This document shows, one piece after another, positions 36,878 to 44,883 of a DNA stretch of 64,000 nucleotides. The notes below the pieces were generated by a model. That model did not search any database. It was not told the origin of the DNA and was given only the letters and a program-made list of their open reading frames with translations. The translations under genes and the position numbers were made by a program. The first letter of the stretch is position 1, and every line of letters starts with the position of its first letter. The stretch comes from Bradyrhizobium sp. 1 (GTDB lineage Bacteria; Pseudomonadota; Alphaproteobacteria; Rhizobiales; Xanthobacteraceae): positions 300,837 to 364,836 of the forward strand of contig NZ_JADPJH010000011.1 of the NCBI RefSeq assembly GCF_023073315.1, read 5' to 3'.

Positions 36878-37600
36878 ATGGCGCGTATTCTGATCGGAAC
36901 CTCCGGCTGGCACTACGATTCATGGCGGGGCCCGTTCTTTCCCGACGGCCTGCCGCTGAAGCAGCAGCTTCGCTACTATGCCGGGCAGTTCGAGACCACC
37001 GAGCTCAACGGCGTGTTCTACCGCACGCCGACGCCGGAGGCGGTGAAGGCGTGGCGCGAGCAGACCGGGCGCGATTTCGTCTTCGCCTGGAAGGCATCCA
37101 AGTTCATCACGCATTGGAAGCGTCTGTCGGACCGCTCCGTCAACAGCCTCGCGCTGCTCGAGCAGCGGATCTCATTGCTGGGCGGTAAGGCCGGTCCGAT
37201 CCTGTTCCAGCTCCCGCCCCAGTTCGAGGCGAACGCCGACAGGCTCGCGTCCTTCTTCAAACTGCTGTCGAACAAGCGCCAGTACAGCTTCGAGTTTCGT
37301 CATCCGAGCTGGTATCAGCCCCGCATCCTGCGGATGCTGGCCGACGAAAATATCTCGCTGTGCCTGTCGGACCACCATGACGCGCCGGCGCCCTGGAAGC
37401 GCACCGCGGACTTCGTCTATGTGCGCGGACACGGCCCCGGCGGGCGTTATCGCGGCCACTATTCGCCGGCGGCCCTCGCGCAATGGGCGCGGCGGATCAA
37501 ATCCTGGAAGCGGCAAGGCTGCGACGTCTATGTCTATTTCGACAACGACCAGAAGAGCGCAGCTCCGGCCGATGCGCTGAAGCTGAAGGCCCTGCTTTGA
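36878..37600 (+). CDS. DUF72-family protein
   Basis: The 240-residue protein has the DUF72 signature throughout: IGTSGWHYDSWRGPFFPDGL at the start, ELNGVFYRTP, FAWKASKFITHWKRL, LFQLPPQFEAN, FEFRHPSW, VYVRGHGPGGRYRGHY and VYVYFDND at the end. The family folds as a TIM barrel and has no settled biochemical function. ATG 36878 is internal to the first conserved strand as expected. It is convergent with a 57-residue gene ending 8 bp beyond. Confidence 0.9.
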   Translation: MARILIGTSGWHYDSWRGPFFPDGLPLKQQLRYYAGQFETTELNGVFYRTPTPEAVKAWREQTGRDFVFAWKASKFITHWKRLSDRSVNSLALLEQRISLLGGKAGPILFQLPPQFEANADRLASFFKLLSNKRQYSFEFRHPSWYQPRILRMLADENISLCLSDHHDAPAPWKRTADFVYVRGHGPGGRYRGHYSPAALAQWARRIKSWKRQGCDVYVYFDNDQKSAAPADALKLKALL

Positions 37601-37608
37601 CGGGCGAG

Positions 37609-37782
37609 CTACGGCCCGCCGGCAACAGAACCCGCGATCACCATCACCAGATCGGCAAGATCGATCTTGCCGTTGACGACCAGCTCTTCGGACGAGCCGT
37701 CGACCTTCAGCGCTTGCGGCCGGTTGGCGGCCTGACGCTTGAGCTCACCGACGATGGCTTCCTTGAGTTTCTCTTCCAGCAT
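37609..37782 (-). CDS. Very small hypothetical protein (57 aa)
   Basis: ATG 37782 opens a 57-codon frame beginning MLEEKLKEAIVGELKRQA and ending in a TAG at 37609. AAAGGA lies 6 nt before the ATG. The sequence has an amphipathic N-terminal helix, a strand-like middle (LVVNGKIDLADLVMVIAG) and no signal peptide. It fills the space between the DUF72 gene and the flavoprotein gene on the latter's strand and sits 19 bp downstream of it, so it is probably co-transcribed. Function unknown. Confidence 0.65.
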   Translation of the reverse strand: MLEEKLKEAIVGELKRQAANRPQALKVDGSSEELVVNGKIDLADLVMVIAGSVAGGP

Positions 37783-37801
37783 CCTTCATCCTTTCGGGCA
37801 G

Positions 37802-38878
37802 TCATTTGGGATTCGGGTCTTCAAGGCCGGCCCCAGGCTCATCGAGCCGTCCGCTCCGTGCGAGCCGCACCGCGCCGCCGAGCGCGCGCGCGGCATTGCG
37901 CACCTCCTGCTGAAATTCACCGTCCTCGTCCAGCTCGCGGTGGGATGTCGCGTATTGCTCCATGTAGCCGACATAGCCGTCGAGCTCGCCGAAGCGCCCC
38001 GCTGAGATCAGGTGCATGTCGGTCAGCCAATCGGACAATGTCCGGCGCACCCCCTCGGCGCCGACACTGTCGCCGTGAACGACGACGCCGAAATGGCGGC
38101 CGGCGAGGTGACGCGGATAAGGCCAGCCCTTCAGCTCGATGGCTTTGGCTTCATCCGCCTTCTTGCCGTGCGTCGAGGTCGGATCGGGATTGCCGCCGTC
38201 GGCACAGACCAGACGATCCATCATCGCCTTGAGCCCGCCCGGCACGTGATACCAGTTCACCGGCGCCACGATCAGGATGCCGTGGGCCGCGACCCAGAGC
38301 GGATAGATCTCGTTCATCCAGTCGCCGGTCTGGCCCAGCGAATAGTTCGGATAGCAGCTGCACGGCCAATGGCACAGCGGCATGGCGGTGGAGACGCAGG
38401 ATTTGCAGGGATGGATGTTCCTGCCGAACTCCGATGTCAGGCGCGAGAGATCGAGAATATCCACGGCAAATCCCATCTCGGCGAAGACGGGCTCGGCCAG
38501 CTTGACCATGCGCCAGGTCTTGGACATTTCGCCGGGACAGGTGTGCTCGCTGCGGGCCGAACCGTTGACGATGAGGATGCGCGGTGTCGCGCTGACATCG
38601 TCATGTTGCCGCTGCGCCTCCAGAATCGAGGCGCGCGTCGCAAGCCAATCCACGGCGAGGTCGTAGTCGGGATCGGCGAAGCCCACACCCGCCTTGCGCG
38701 TCACAGGCGCTTTGCGCGAATGACTGTAGGCATCCCAGGCGGCGGCGACGATGGCATCGAGCTCGCGCTGGAGCGTTACAAAGGCCGGATCGACGAACTG
38801 GCTCCTGTAACGCCTCTCGAATGCCTCGCGCGACAGTTTGACGGGCGGCATTCCCTTGCGAACGTCCGGTTCCGTCAT
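37802..38878 (-). CDS. NADPH-dependent FMN reductase-like flavoprotein with a cysteine cluster
   Basis: The 358-residue protein has a flavodoxin-like core beginning RILIVNGSARSEHTCPGEMS (about 100-120) and continuing PVNWYHVPGGLKAMMDR. An insertion at 158-175 carries five cysteines in a C-x2-C-x7-C-x3-C-x-C pattern (HPCKSCVSTAMPLCHWPCSC), which could bind an Fe-S cluster or act as redox thiols. The first 95 residues are helical and not part of the flavodoxin fold. GAGGAGCG precedes ATG 38878. It probably reduces quinones or metal ions, but the partner is unknown. Confidence 0.8.
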   Translation of the reverse strand: MTEPDVRKGMPPVKLSREAFERRYRSQFVDPAFVTLQRELDAIVAAAWDAYSHSRKAPVTRKAGVGFADPDYDLAVDWLATRASILEAQRQHDDVSATPRILIVNGSARSEHTCPGEMSKTWRMVKLAEPVFAEMGFAVDILDLSRLTSEFGRNIHPCKSCVSTAMPLCHWPCSCYPNYSLGQTGDWMNEIYPLWVAAHGILIVAPVNWYHVPGGLKAMMDRLVCADGGNPDPTSTHGKKADEAKAIELKGWPYPRHLAGRHFGVVVHGDSVGAEGVRRTLSDWLTDMHLISAGRFGELDGYVGYMEQYATSHRELDEDGEFQQEVRNAARALGGAVRLARSGRLDEPGAGLEDPNPK

Positions 38879-39131
38879 TCTCGCTCCTCGTTTAATCGGT
38901 ACAATCCGACCAACCCGGGGCCCCAAGCACGGTTCCAAGCGGCGCGAGCAGCGAACCAAAGCGCCTTGGCAGCGTTGACCGACGCACCGCCGGGTGACAA
39001 CCGGACACAACGGGGACGATGAGCGTGGCGCATTTTTCCGGTTTCTGCCCACGATAGCAACGCATTGGTACGCGCTGACATCTGACCTGTTCCCGGCGCG
39101 TGCAGCTCGTGAACCCCAGACGCTTCGCGTC

Positions 39132-39740
39132 CTACTCGCGCCAGAACTCCGTCAGCTCTTCCGCCGTCACGAGATCGACCTGACCGTGAAAGCGGGTGCG
39201 GTACATCGTCATGAGCGCATCGTGCCCGACGTCTGACGAGCTGCACAGCGCGTCCTCGACGATGACGACCCTGAAGCCGAGATCGACCGCGCTCAACACC
39301 GTCGAGAGAACGCAGACATCTGTCTCCGCGCCTGATATCACCACCGTGCCGATGTTCTTGTCGATCAGCAGGCTTGCAAGGCCCGGATTGCTGAATGCGG
39401 AATAGGCCGGCTTGTCGATAAGCCGGGCAGGAGGGACGTAGCGCGCCAGCGCCGGCACGAGATCGAGGGCAGACGGTGCCAAGCGGCTGCGGGTTGCCTC
39501 GCGCCAGCGTTGAAAATAGGCGCGCCACTGGCCGGGACGGTCTTCCGGATCCTGCGGCGTGATGAAGCGCGTGAAGATCGTCCTGGTCTGATGCCGCGAA
39601 ACGATCGACGCGATCGTCGGCAGCACCTTTTCCATCCACGGGGTTTCCCAGAGCCCCCCGGGCGCAAAAATGTTCTGCATATCAACACAGAGATGAACGG
39701 CATGCCGGATCTGGCTCACGGTCGACCTTTCGTCCCTCAT
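39132..39740 (-). CDS. Isochorismatase-family cysteine hydrolase
   Basis: The 202-residue protein has the family's catalytic triad in context: Asp20 in LCVDMQNIF, Lys in LIDKPAYSAF, and Cys in SGAETDVCVLSTVL. Relatives cleave isochorismate, nicotinamide, ureidoacrylate or carbamates; substrate choice is not visible. GGAGAGAAGACC precedes ATG 39740. It lies about 250 bp upstream of the flavoprotein gene on the same strand, in a neighbourhood of small and stress-type genes. Confidence 0.88.
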   Translation of the reverse strand: MRDERSTVSQIRHAVHLCVDMQNIFAPGGLWETPWMEKVLPTIASIVSRHQTRTIFTRFITPQDPEDRPGQWRAYFQRWREATRSRLAPSALDLVPALARYVPPARLIDKPAYSAFSNPGLASLLIDKNIGTVVISGAETDVCVLSTVLSAVDLGFRVVIVEDALCSSSDVGHDALMTMYRTRFHGQVDLVTAEELTEFWRE

Positions 39741-39971
39741 GGTCTTCTCTCCGGCCTCGCGCGGGCAATCAGAACGGTCTGCGTTAGCAGCGTGGCATCA
39801 AATGCAGGCCACGAATTCCGTTCCGGAGCTAATGCCGATGACACTCCACCATGATGCCTCGCGGGGCTCGTACAGCTCTTCGTCGCAATAAATCATCAGG
39901 ATTACCGCACCGCACATTAGGAACCACTACAGACAGATCGAATTGTCCCGCCACAAATTGGAGGACCCAGC

Positions 39972-40046
39972 ATGGACGGGATCATCTACCTTGTCGGTTT
40001 GATCGTGATCATCATGTTTGTCTTATCCCTTTTCGGCCTGCGGTAG
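39972..40046 (+). CDS. 24-residue single-helix membrane peptide
   Basis: ATG 39972 opens a 24-codon frame with a strong GGAGG site 7 nt upstream and a TAG at 40044-40046. The product is nearly all one hydrophobic helix (GIIYLVGLIVIIMFVLSLFG) with an acidic residue at the N terminus and Arg at the C terminus, consistent with an inner-membrane microprotein. It lies 8 bp before the next membrane-protein gene, suggesting co-expression. I recall near-identical tiny frames in other Bradyrhizobiaceae, but this is memory, not a search. Confidence 0.7.
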   Translation: MDGIIYLVGLIVIIMFVLSLFGLR

Positions 40047-40053
40047 TGTCGCC

Positions 40054-40938
40054 ATGACAATGGAAACGCCCGTTGCAACCAACGAGACAACGCTTCGAAT
40101 GCCTGACAGGGGCGAGACCTGGGGACTGCAATGGCCCCCCATCATTGCCGGTGCCTTCGTAGCATCAGCGCTCTCGCTCATCATGATTTCGTTCGCGACG
40201 GCTCTCGGCCTCGGTGTCGCCTCGACAGCGCCGACATGGCGGGATGCATCCTTCGCACTCTGGTTGCTCTCGGGCATCTATCTGATCTTCCAGGCCCTCA
40301 TCAGCTTCGGCTGCGGTGGCTATTTCGCGGGCCGCGTCAGAATTCCCTATGTCTCCGCCGCCGAAGACACAGAAACCCGCGACGGGCTTCATGGTATTGC
40401 GTCGTGGGCGCTGGCGGTTTTGATCGGCGCCGTCCTTGTCGCACTGGTTGCCTGGGCCTCCAGCAGACCGGCCTCGACTACGCAGCCGTCGTCGTCGTCC
40501 GAGCCATCGGTTCTGAGCTACGAGCTCGATCATTTGTTTCGCGCACCGCGTCGGCCACCGAATGTCGACCTGACGGCAGAGCGAGCCGAGGCCGCACGGA
40601 TTCTGATGACGTCCTCCAGCCATAACGGCGTTGCGACCGACGACAGGGCCTATCTCATTCAACAAGTGACCGCTCTGACAGGCCTCGCTGCACCGGATGC
40701 GGAAAGGCGGGTCGACACAACAATCGCCAATGCGAGGAGCGCAATTTCAAGAGCACGCGCTGCAAGCATCATCGTTGCCTTTTCTGCCGCCGCGGCGTTG
40801 CTGTTCGGCGCCGTCGCTGCCTGGGCCGGAGCTGCGGCCGGAGGGCGACATCGGGACGGAGTACCCATTTCGGATTGGATGGTCCATTCAAACCGGTGGT
40901 CTCGGCGCCGAACGCCGGTACCGCGGCCGATGCCCTAG
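40054..40938 (+). CDS. Membrane protein of unknown function (294 aa)
   Basis: The 294-residue protein has four predicted hydrophobic helices: PPIIAGAFVASALSLIMIS, SFALWLLSGIYLIFQALIS, WALAVLIGAVLVALVAWAS and ASIIVAFSAAAALLFGAVAA. A Ser/Pro-rich and helical soluble segment of about 90 residues lies between helices 3 and 4. I do not recognise the family with confidence. It begins 8 bp after the 24-residue peptide gene; ATG 40054 and ATG 40060 are both possible. It may be an envelope-stress membrane protein given its neighbours. Confidence 0.72.
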   Translation: MTMETPVATNETTLRMPDRGETWGLQWPPIIAGAFVASALSLIMISFATALGLGVASTAPTWRDASFALWLLSGIYLIFQALISFGCGGYFAGRVRIPYVSAAEDTETRDGLHGIASWALAVLIGAVLVALVAWASSRPASTTQPSSSSEPSVLSYELDHLFRAPRRPPNVDLTAERAEAARILMTSSSHNGVATDDRAYLIQQVTALTGLAAPDAERRVDTTIANARSAISRARAASIIVAFSAAAALLFGAVAAWAGAAAGGRHRDGVPISDWMVHSNRWSRRRTPVPRPMP

Positions 40939-41000
40939 TAGCCTGGCATGCAGAAAGTAGAGAAGACGGCGCGACGACTAACACAAGACTTCAGTCCGAT

Positions 41001-41393
41001 TCAAAGGCCGAAGCTTTCACGCGCCGTGTAGGTCACAGCTTCGATCTTGTTGCCATCGAGATCGCGCACGAAGGCTCCGTAGCAGTTGGCGTTGTAGTGT
41101 TCACGGATACCCGGCGCGCCCTCATCGCGTCCGCCATTGGCCACGGCCGCGCTGTGGAAACGCCTCACCGTTTCCCGGTCGGGCGCCTGGAAGGCGATAT
41201 GAACGCCGTTTCCCGCACTGGCGGGCGCGCCGTTCACCGGCGTTTCGAGACTGAAGACAATGTCGGATGCGCCGTAGTGAACGGAGCGATCCGAACACTT
41301 GAGGACCCGAAAGCCGATCAACGCCATCAACGGATCGTAAAACGCGCGCGCCCGAGGCACGTCGTTCGTTCCGAGGGATACGTGATGGATCAC
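41001..41393 (-). CDS. VOC (glyoxalase/bleomycin resistance-like) protein
   Basis: The 130-residue protein is a single-chain VOC module: HHVSLGTNDVPRARAFYDPLM at the N terminus, YGASDIVFSLETP, GVHIAFQAPDRETVRRFH and CYGAFVRDLDGNKIEAVTY at the C terminus, with His and Glu metal-ligand positions present. GTG 41393 matches the family's usual start (a short residue run before HxxLxxxD); TTG 41408 is the alternative. Function unspecified; such proteins detoxify aldehydes, electrophiles or antibiotics. Confidence 0.82.
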   Translation of the reverse strand: MIHHVSLGTNDVPRARAFYDPLMALIGFRVLKCSDRSVHYGASDIVFSLETPVNGAPASAGNGVHIAFQAPDRETVRRFHSAAVANGGRDEGAPGIREHYNANCYGAFVRDLDGNKIEAVTYTARESFGL

Positions 41394-41479
41394 CGGCTCA
41401 GACCCCAATCACAACGGCGCGCAGCAGAGCACGAGAACAAGCGAGCATCGGCTCGCGCTCCGCCGGGATTTCCGATGAG

Positions 41480-41782
41480 TTAGCAATCCTTGCCGGCGGT
41501 GCTGGTCGTTGTCTTCGACTGTTCGGCGGCCGTCGGCTGGCTTTGCATCTGACGCTGCGCGTCCTGGGACGAGGTCGCCGTGCTCTCGGTTGCCTTGTTC
41601 ATGGCTGAGGTCGGCGGATGCTCCGTGGCACCTGGCGAGGTGACACCGGTCGTCCCGGTCGCCTGGCCGGTCGTGACCGGTCCCGAACCGGCGTCGCGGT
41701 TGGCGATGTTGCAGGGACCGCCCAAAGCGATGGTCGAGCTGGCTGCCAGCATGGCGCCAACCAGCATTGATCTTGTAAGCAT
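41480..41782 (-). CDS. Small exported Thr/Ser-rich protein
   Basis: The 100-residue protein has a signal peptide (MLTRSMLVGAMLAASSTIALG) followed by a low-complexity Thr/Ser/Gln/Ala region and a terminal Cys (STAGKDC). It is probably disordered in the periplasm. A strong GGAAGGAGAT site precedes ATG 41782. It lies 25 bp after the SDR gene on the same strand and is likely in its transcript. No family recognised. Confidence 0.75.
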   Translation of the reverse strand: MLTRSMLVGAMLAASSTIALGGPCNIANRDAGSGPVTTGQATGTTGVTSPGATEHPPTSAMNKATESTATSSQDAQRQMQSQPTAAEQSKTTTSTAGKDC

Positions 41783-41807
41783 GACAATCTCCTTCCTGCA
41801 GGGCAGG

Positions 41808-42593
41808 CTAATGCTCGGCGGAGCCGGGTTCCGCCATTTTGCGATGCTGTTTCGCGAGCATTTCCGCAGGCGTGACGTTTGCCACCGCGGACTGAATCTT
41901 GTTCTTGAGGCCCGTGACGATATCGCCCTCGCCCTTCATCATGGCGTCGAAGCCCTGGCGCGCGACCATGGCCGGATCGTCCTTGTCCTGCGTGCCCACT
42001 TTGGTGTCCAGCATGTCGGCGCGCTCGAAAAACGCGGTTTCAGTCGCGCCCGGCATCAGACACGTCACGGTGATCGCGGTATCGCGAAGCTCCTCGCGAA
42101 GCGCAAACGACAGTGAGTTCAGATAGGCCTTCGATGCGTTGTAGACCGCCTGAAAGCTGCCCGGCGTAAAGCCGGCGATCGAGCCTGTGATCAGGATGCG
42201 CCCTCGATTGCGGCGCCGCATGTCATTTCCGACCTTGTGAAGCAAGCTCGTCGTTCCCGTAACGTTTGTGTCGATGACATCGCGGATGCGTGCGAGCTCC
42301 TGATCGAGAAACGCGTGCCCGAGACCACGCCCGGCATTTGCCATCAGGACGTCGATCGCGCGGCCCTTGGCGGCAGCGTAGAGCTGCTCTATCCCTTCCT
42401 GCATCGCAAGATCAACGTGGAGAGCTTCAACGGTTCCAGCATCAGGTTCGCCGCGCAGGCTGGCTGCTGCCGTCTCGATTTCAGGTTCGTCCGCTGCAAT
42501 CAGCAGGTCAAATCCTTCGCGTACGCAAATGCGCGCAAGCTCGTAGCCGATCCCCGTCGACGCGCCAGTCACGATCGCAAACGGCCTGTCCAT
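41808..42593 (-). CDS. Short-chain dehydrogenase/reductase
   Basis: The 261-residue protein is a classical SDR with TGASTGIG at the cofactor loop, NAGRG, ITGSIAG with the catalytic Ser, YNASK with the catalytic Tyr and Lys, and MPGATET. Both the catalytic and nucleotide motifs are intact, unlike the SDR at 4.3 kb. The C-terminal extension (TPAEMLAKQHRKMAEPGSAEH) is charged. The substrate is unknown. A GGAAC box lies upstream at the right distance, but its -10 is poor. Confidence 0.88.
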   Translation of the reverse strand: MDRPFAIVTGASTGIGYELARICVREGFDLLIAADEPEIETAAASLRGEPDAGTVEALHVDLAMQEGIEQLYAAAKGRAIDVLMANAGRGLGHAFLDQELARIRDVIDTNVTGTTSLLHKVGNDMRRRNRGRILITGSIAGFTPGSFQAVYNASKAYLNSLSFALREELRDTAITVTCLMPGATETAFFERADMLDTKVGTQDKDDPAMVARQGFDAMMKGEGDIVTGLKNKIQSAVANVTPAEMLAKQHRKMAEPGSAEH

Positions 42594-42647
42594 CCTCGCT
42601 CTCCGCTGTCTCGAAAGTTGTTTGTCTAATCGCGCAAGGCATTGGCT

Positions 42648-42667
42648 GTTCCTAAAGCAATAGGAAC
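42648..42667. repeat. Inverted repeat GTTCCT-N8-AGGAAC
   Basis: Perfect 6-bp arms (42648-42653 and 42662-42667) with an 8-bp spacer lie between the SDR gene and the degenerate region on its right. The arms carry GGAAC cores facing outward, resembling divergent EcfG -35 boxes, but neither has a good CGTT partner. Confidence 0.5.
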
Positions 42668-42715
42668 TTCGCGGCAGGGGATCAGCTTAGCTGTCATCCC
42701 GTTTTGGAGTTCCCG

Positions 42716-42805
42716 ATGAAAGCTCTCACTTGGCACGGCAAAGGCGACATTCGGTGCGAGAGGGTGCCGGATCCAAAGATCGAGCGCAGGGAGAAATCGC
42801 GCTGA
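42716..42805 (+). pseudogene. 5' remnant of a zinc-dependent alcohol dehydrogenase gene
   Basis: An ATG with a GGAG site opens 29 codons, MKALTWHGKGDIRCERVPDP and so on, which is the recognisable N terminus of the Zn-dependent (formaldehyde dehydrogenase-like) ADH family. The match breaks off after about 24 residues, exactly where the metal-binding domain should follow, and a stop comes 5 codons later. The next 107 bp (to 42912) hold an unrelated 35-codon frame overlapping by 1 nt. Most likely a deletion scar; intact copies are usually about 390 residues. Confidence 0.65.
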
Positions 42806-42937
42806 TGCACGGCTATGCCGGCATCGAAGCGGTGCGCCGGGCCACTCGAAATATGCTGGCAAACAATTATAAAGCGGCGCAGGGACAAGCCGCGAGATCA
42901 GACCGGTATTAGCCGCTGCAATCGTGCCCACACGCGC

Positions 42938-43972
42938 TCATCGCGCGTCCGGCTCCATGGCCGTTTTGCGGTGCGATTTCGCCGACGTTTGCCGAAGCTG
43001 TTCCATACGACACTGGGAAGGCTTCTTGTCCGGTCGCCAGCGCAGGATCTTCGTGCCGTGGCGAAACCGGTCACCGGACACATGGTCATAGCAGACCTCG
43101 ACGACGTGAATGGGACGCACCGGCTGCCATTCGGCAGATCGCTTCGTCGACCATCGGCTCGGACCGCCCGGCGTTTTGCCGGTAAAGCTGCTCTTGCTGA
43201 TGATCTTTTCGAATTTGTCGGTCAAGCCGGGCCGATCCGACGTCTTGATCGCCGAAGTGAAGCCGACGTGATGCAGGAGCCCTGATTCGTCGTACAGGCC
43301 GAGCAGGAGCGAGCCGATCACCTTGCGTCTGCCCTGCTTTTTCTCGGCATATCTGAACCCACCGACCACGCAATCGGCCGATCGCAGCAGCTTGATTTTT
43401 TGCATCCCGTCTCGCGTGCCGCTGCAATAGGCGAGGTCCAGCCGCTTCGCGACGACGCCGTCGTGGCCGTCTTCCACGCGTTGGAGCCAGGATTTCGCCT
43501 CGGCATAATTGCGGGTCTTGGGCGAGAGCGCGAAAACGTCGGTGCCCTTGAAGTGGCGCTGCGCGAATTTTTCGAGTGCGGGCCGGCGCTTCGCCAGCGG
43601 CAGCGCCGCGATATCCGTTTCGGCCGATCGCAGCAGGTCGAAGGCCATGAAGCGGGCCGGCGTCTCGCCGGCGAGGCGCTTGACCCGGCTGGCCGCCGGA
43701 TGGATGCGCTGAAGCAACGCGTCGAACGCATAGCCATCCTCGCGCTGGATGATCAGCTCCCCATCGAGGGTGAATGAGCCGGCAGAGAGAGCCAATGCGG
43801 CGGAGGCGACTTCCGGGAAATAGCGGACGAGATCGCGCCCGCCTTTCGACTGCATCCTGACCCTCTGTCCATTGCGGACGAGCAGGCAGCGGAAGCCGTC
43901 CCATTTCGGCTCGTATTGCCATTGCGCTCCGCGGGGCAGTTCGGCGACGGATTCGGCCTCCATCAGCTCCAT
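42938..43972 (-). CDS. ATP-dependent DNA ligase (LigC/LigD ligase-domain type)
   Basis: The 344-residue protein contains the nucleotidyltransferase core with the adenylated Lys23 in YEPKWDGFRCL (KxDG motif), LDGELII, FMAFDLL, EDGHDGVVAKRLD and a C-terminal OB-fold region (VVGGFRY, GSLLLGLYD). It lacks polymerase and phosphoesterase domains, so it is a stand-alone repair ligase like those that support non-homologous end joining or stress repair. No ku gene is in the window. ATG 43972 is chosen; GTG 43981 is possible. It is downstream of a 62-residue gene in a stress-flavoured cluster. Confidence 0.88.
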   Translation of the reverse strand: MELMEAESVAELPRGAQWQYEPKWDGFRCLLVRNGQRVRMQSKGGRDLVRYFPEVASAALALSAGSFTLDGELIIQREDGYAFDALLQRIHPAASRVKRLAGETPARFMAFDLLRSAETDIAALPLAKRRPALEKFAQRHFKGTDVFALSPKTRNYAEAKSWLQRVEDGHDGVVAKRLDLAYCSGTRDGMQKIKLLRSADCVVGGFRYAEKKQGRRKVIGSLLLGLYDESGLLHHVGFTSAIKTSDRPGLTDKFEKIISKSSFTGKTPGGPSRWSTKRSAEWQPVRPIHVVEVCYDHVSGDRFRHGTKILRWRPDKKPSQCRMEQLRQTSAKSHRKTAMEPDAR

Positions 43973-44025
43973 GATCAGCACTCGCAATACGCTTCGACCG
44001 TCTCGTTCTTCTCCGTCCCTTGGCT

Positions 44026-44214
44026 TCAATCGGGTTTGGCGGGATGCGCCGTGCGCGGATGACGATCGTGCAGCAGTCGCGCGAGCGCTTCCCGGTCTCC
44101 GGCATGGCCTTTCATCGCCGTCTCGAACAGGGCTTCCTGGACGTCGCGCGGCATATCGCCCCACACGTCCATGGCGGCCTGGCCCAGCAATGTGGCGAAG
44201 CGCTCGTCGGGCAT
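44026..44214 (-). CDS. Small hypothetical protein (62 aa)
   Basis: The 62-residue soluble protein MPDERFATLLGQAAMDVWGD... is acidic then basic and probably helical. CAGGGAGC lies a few nt upstream of ATG 44214, and the coding pattern is good. It lies 53 bp before the ligase start and is probably co-transcribed with it. No family recognised. Confidence 0.7.
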   Translation of the reverse strand: MPDERFATLLGQAAMDVWGDMPRDVQEALFETAMKGHAGDREALARLLHDRHPRTAHPAKPD

Positions 44215-44243
44215 ATCGATGCTCCCTGTCCGTTCCGTGAATA

Positions 44244-44268
44244 GGAACTCCGAGCGCTCGCCGACGTT
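44244..44268 (+). promoter_or_regulatory. EcfG-type general stress promoter
   Basis: GGAAC at 44244-44248 is followed by exactly 16 bp and CGTT at 44265-44268, a perfect match to the EcfG consensus. It lies 49 bp before the start of the DUF892 gene, a classic general-stress gene. Confidence 0.85.
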
Positions 44269-44316
44269 CCAGAAACAGTCGTCAAGACCAGCCATTGCGA
44301 GAGGGAGACATTGCAG

Positions 44317-44832
44317 ATGGGACTGTTCACCAAGGACATCAAATCGATGGAAGACCTGCTGATGCACGGTCTTCAGGACATCTATTACGCGGAGCAGCAG
44401 ATCCTGAAGGCTCTGCCCAAGATGATCGACAAGGCCACCAGCCGCGACCTCGTGACCGGACTCACGAACCATCTCGAGGAGACCAACAAGCAGGTGGAGC
44501 GGCTCGAGAAGGTGTTCGCGAAGCTCGACAAGGAGCCCAGCGGGACCCAATGCCCGGCCATCGACGGCATCATCAAGGAAGCCGACGAGACCGCTGGCGA
44601 GATCGAGGACAAGGCCGTGCTGGACGCCGCCATCGTGGCAAACGCGCAGGCCGTCGAACATTACGAGATGTGCCGCTACGGGACGCTGATCGCCTGGGCC
44701 GAGGAGCTCGGGCACAACGAGATCGTGCGTTTTCTCACGACGAACCTGAACGAGGAAAAGGCCGCGAACACCAAGCTGAACACAGTGGCCCTGCGCAAGG
44801 GCGTCAACGCCAAAGCATCCAGCGCGGCGTAG
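44317..44832 (+). CDS. DUF892 (YciE/YciF-type) ferritin-like stress protein
   Basis: The 171-residue protein is a four-helix ferritin-like bundle. It begins MGLFTKDIKSMEDLLMHGLQ and carries the expected metal-ligand pattern: DIYYAEQQILKALP, NHLEETNKQ, AQAVEHYEMCRYG and NLNEEKA. Relatives (YciE/YciF) are strongly induced in general stress and starvation. GAGGGAGA precedes ATG 44317. A perfect EcfG promoter is directly upstream. Single-gene unit, divergent from the ligase cluster. Confidence 0.92.
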   Translation: MGLFTKDIKSMEDLLMHGLQDIYYAEQQILKALPKMIDKATSRDLVTGLTNHLEETNKQVERLEKVFAKLDKEPSGTQCPAIDGIIKEADETAGEIEDKAVLDAAIVANAQAVEHYEMCRYGTLIAWAEELGHNEIVRFLTTNLNEEKAANTKLNTVALRKGVNAKASSAA

Positions 44833-44883
44833 CGCGGGCGAAGACGGCGGGCCTGGCACGCAGCCCGCCGCCTTCAAGGACGA

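Noticed and set aside
39920-39945. GGAAC upstream of the 24-residue peptide gene as an EcfG promoter
   Set aside because: No CGTT or GTT follows at 16-18 bp, so only the -35 half is present.
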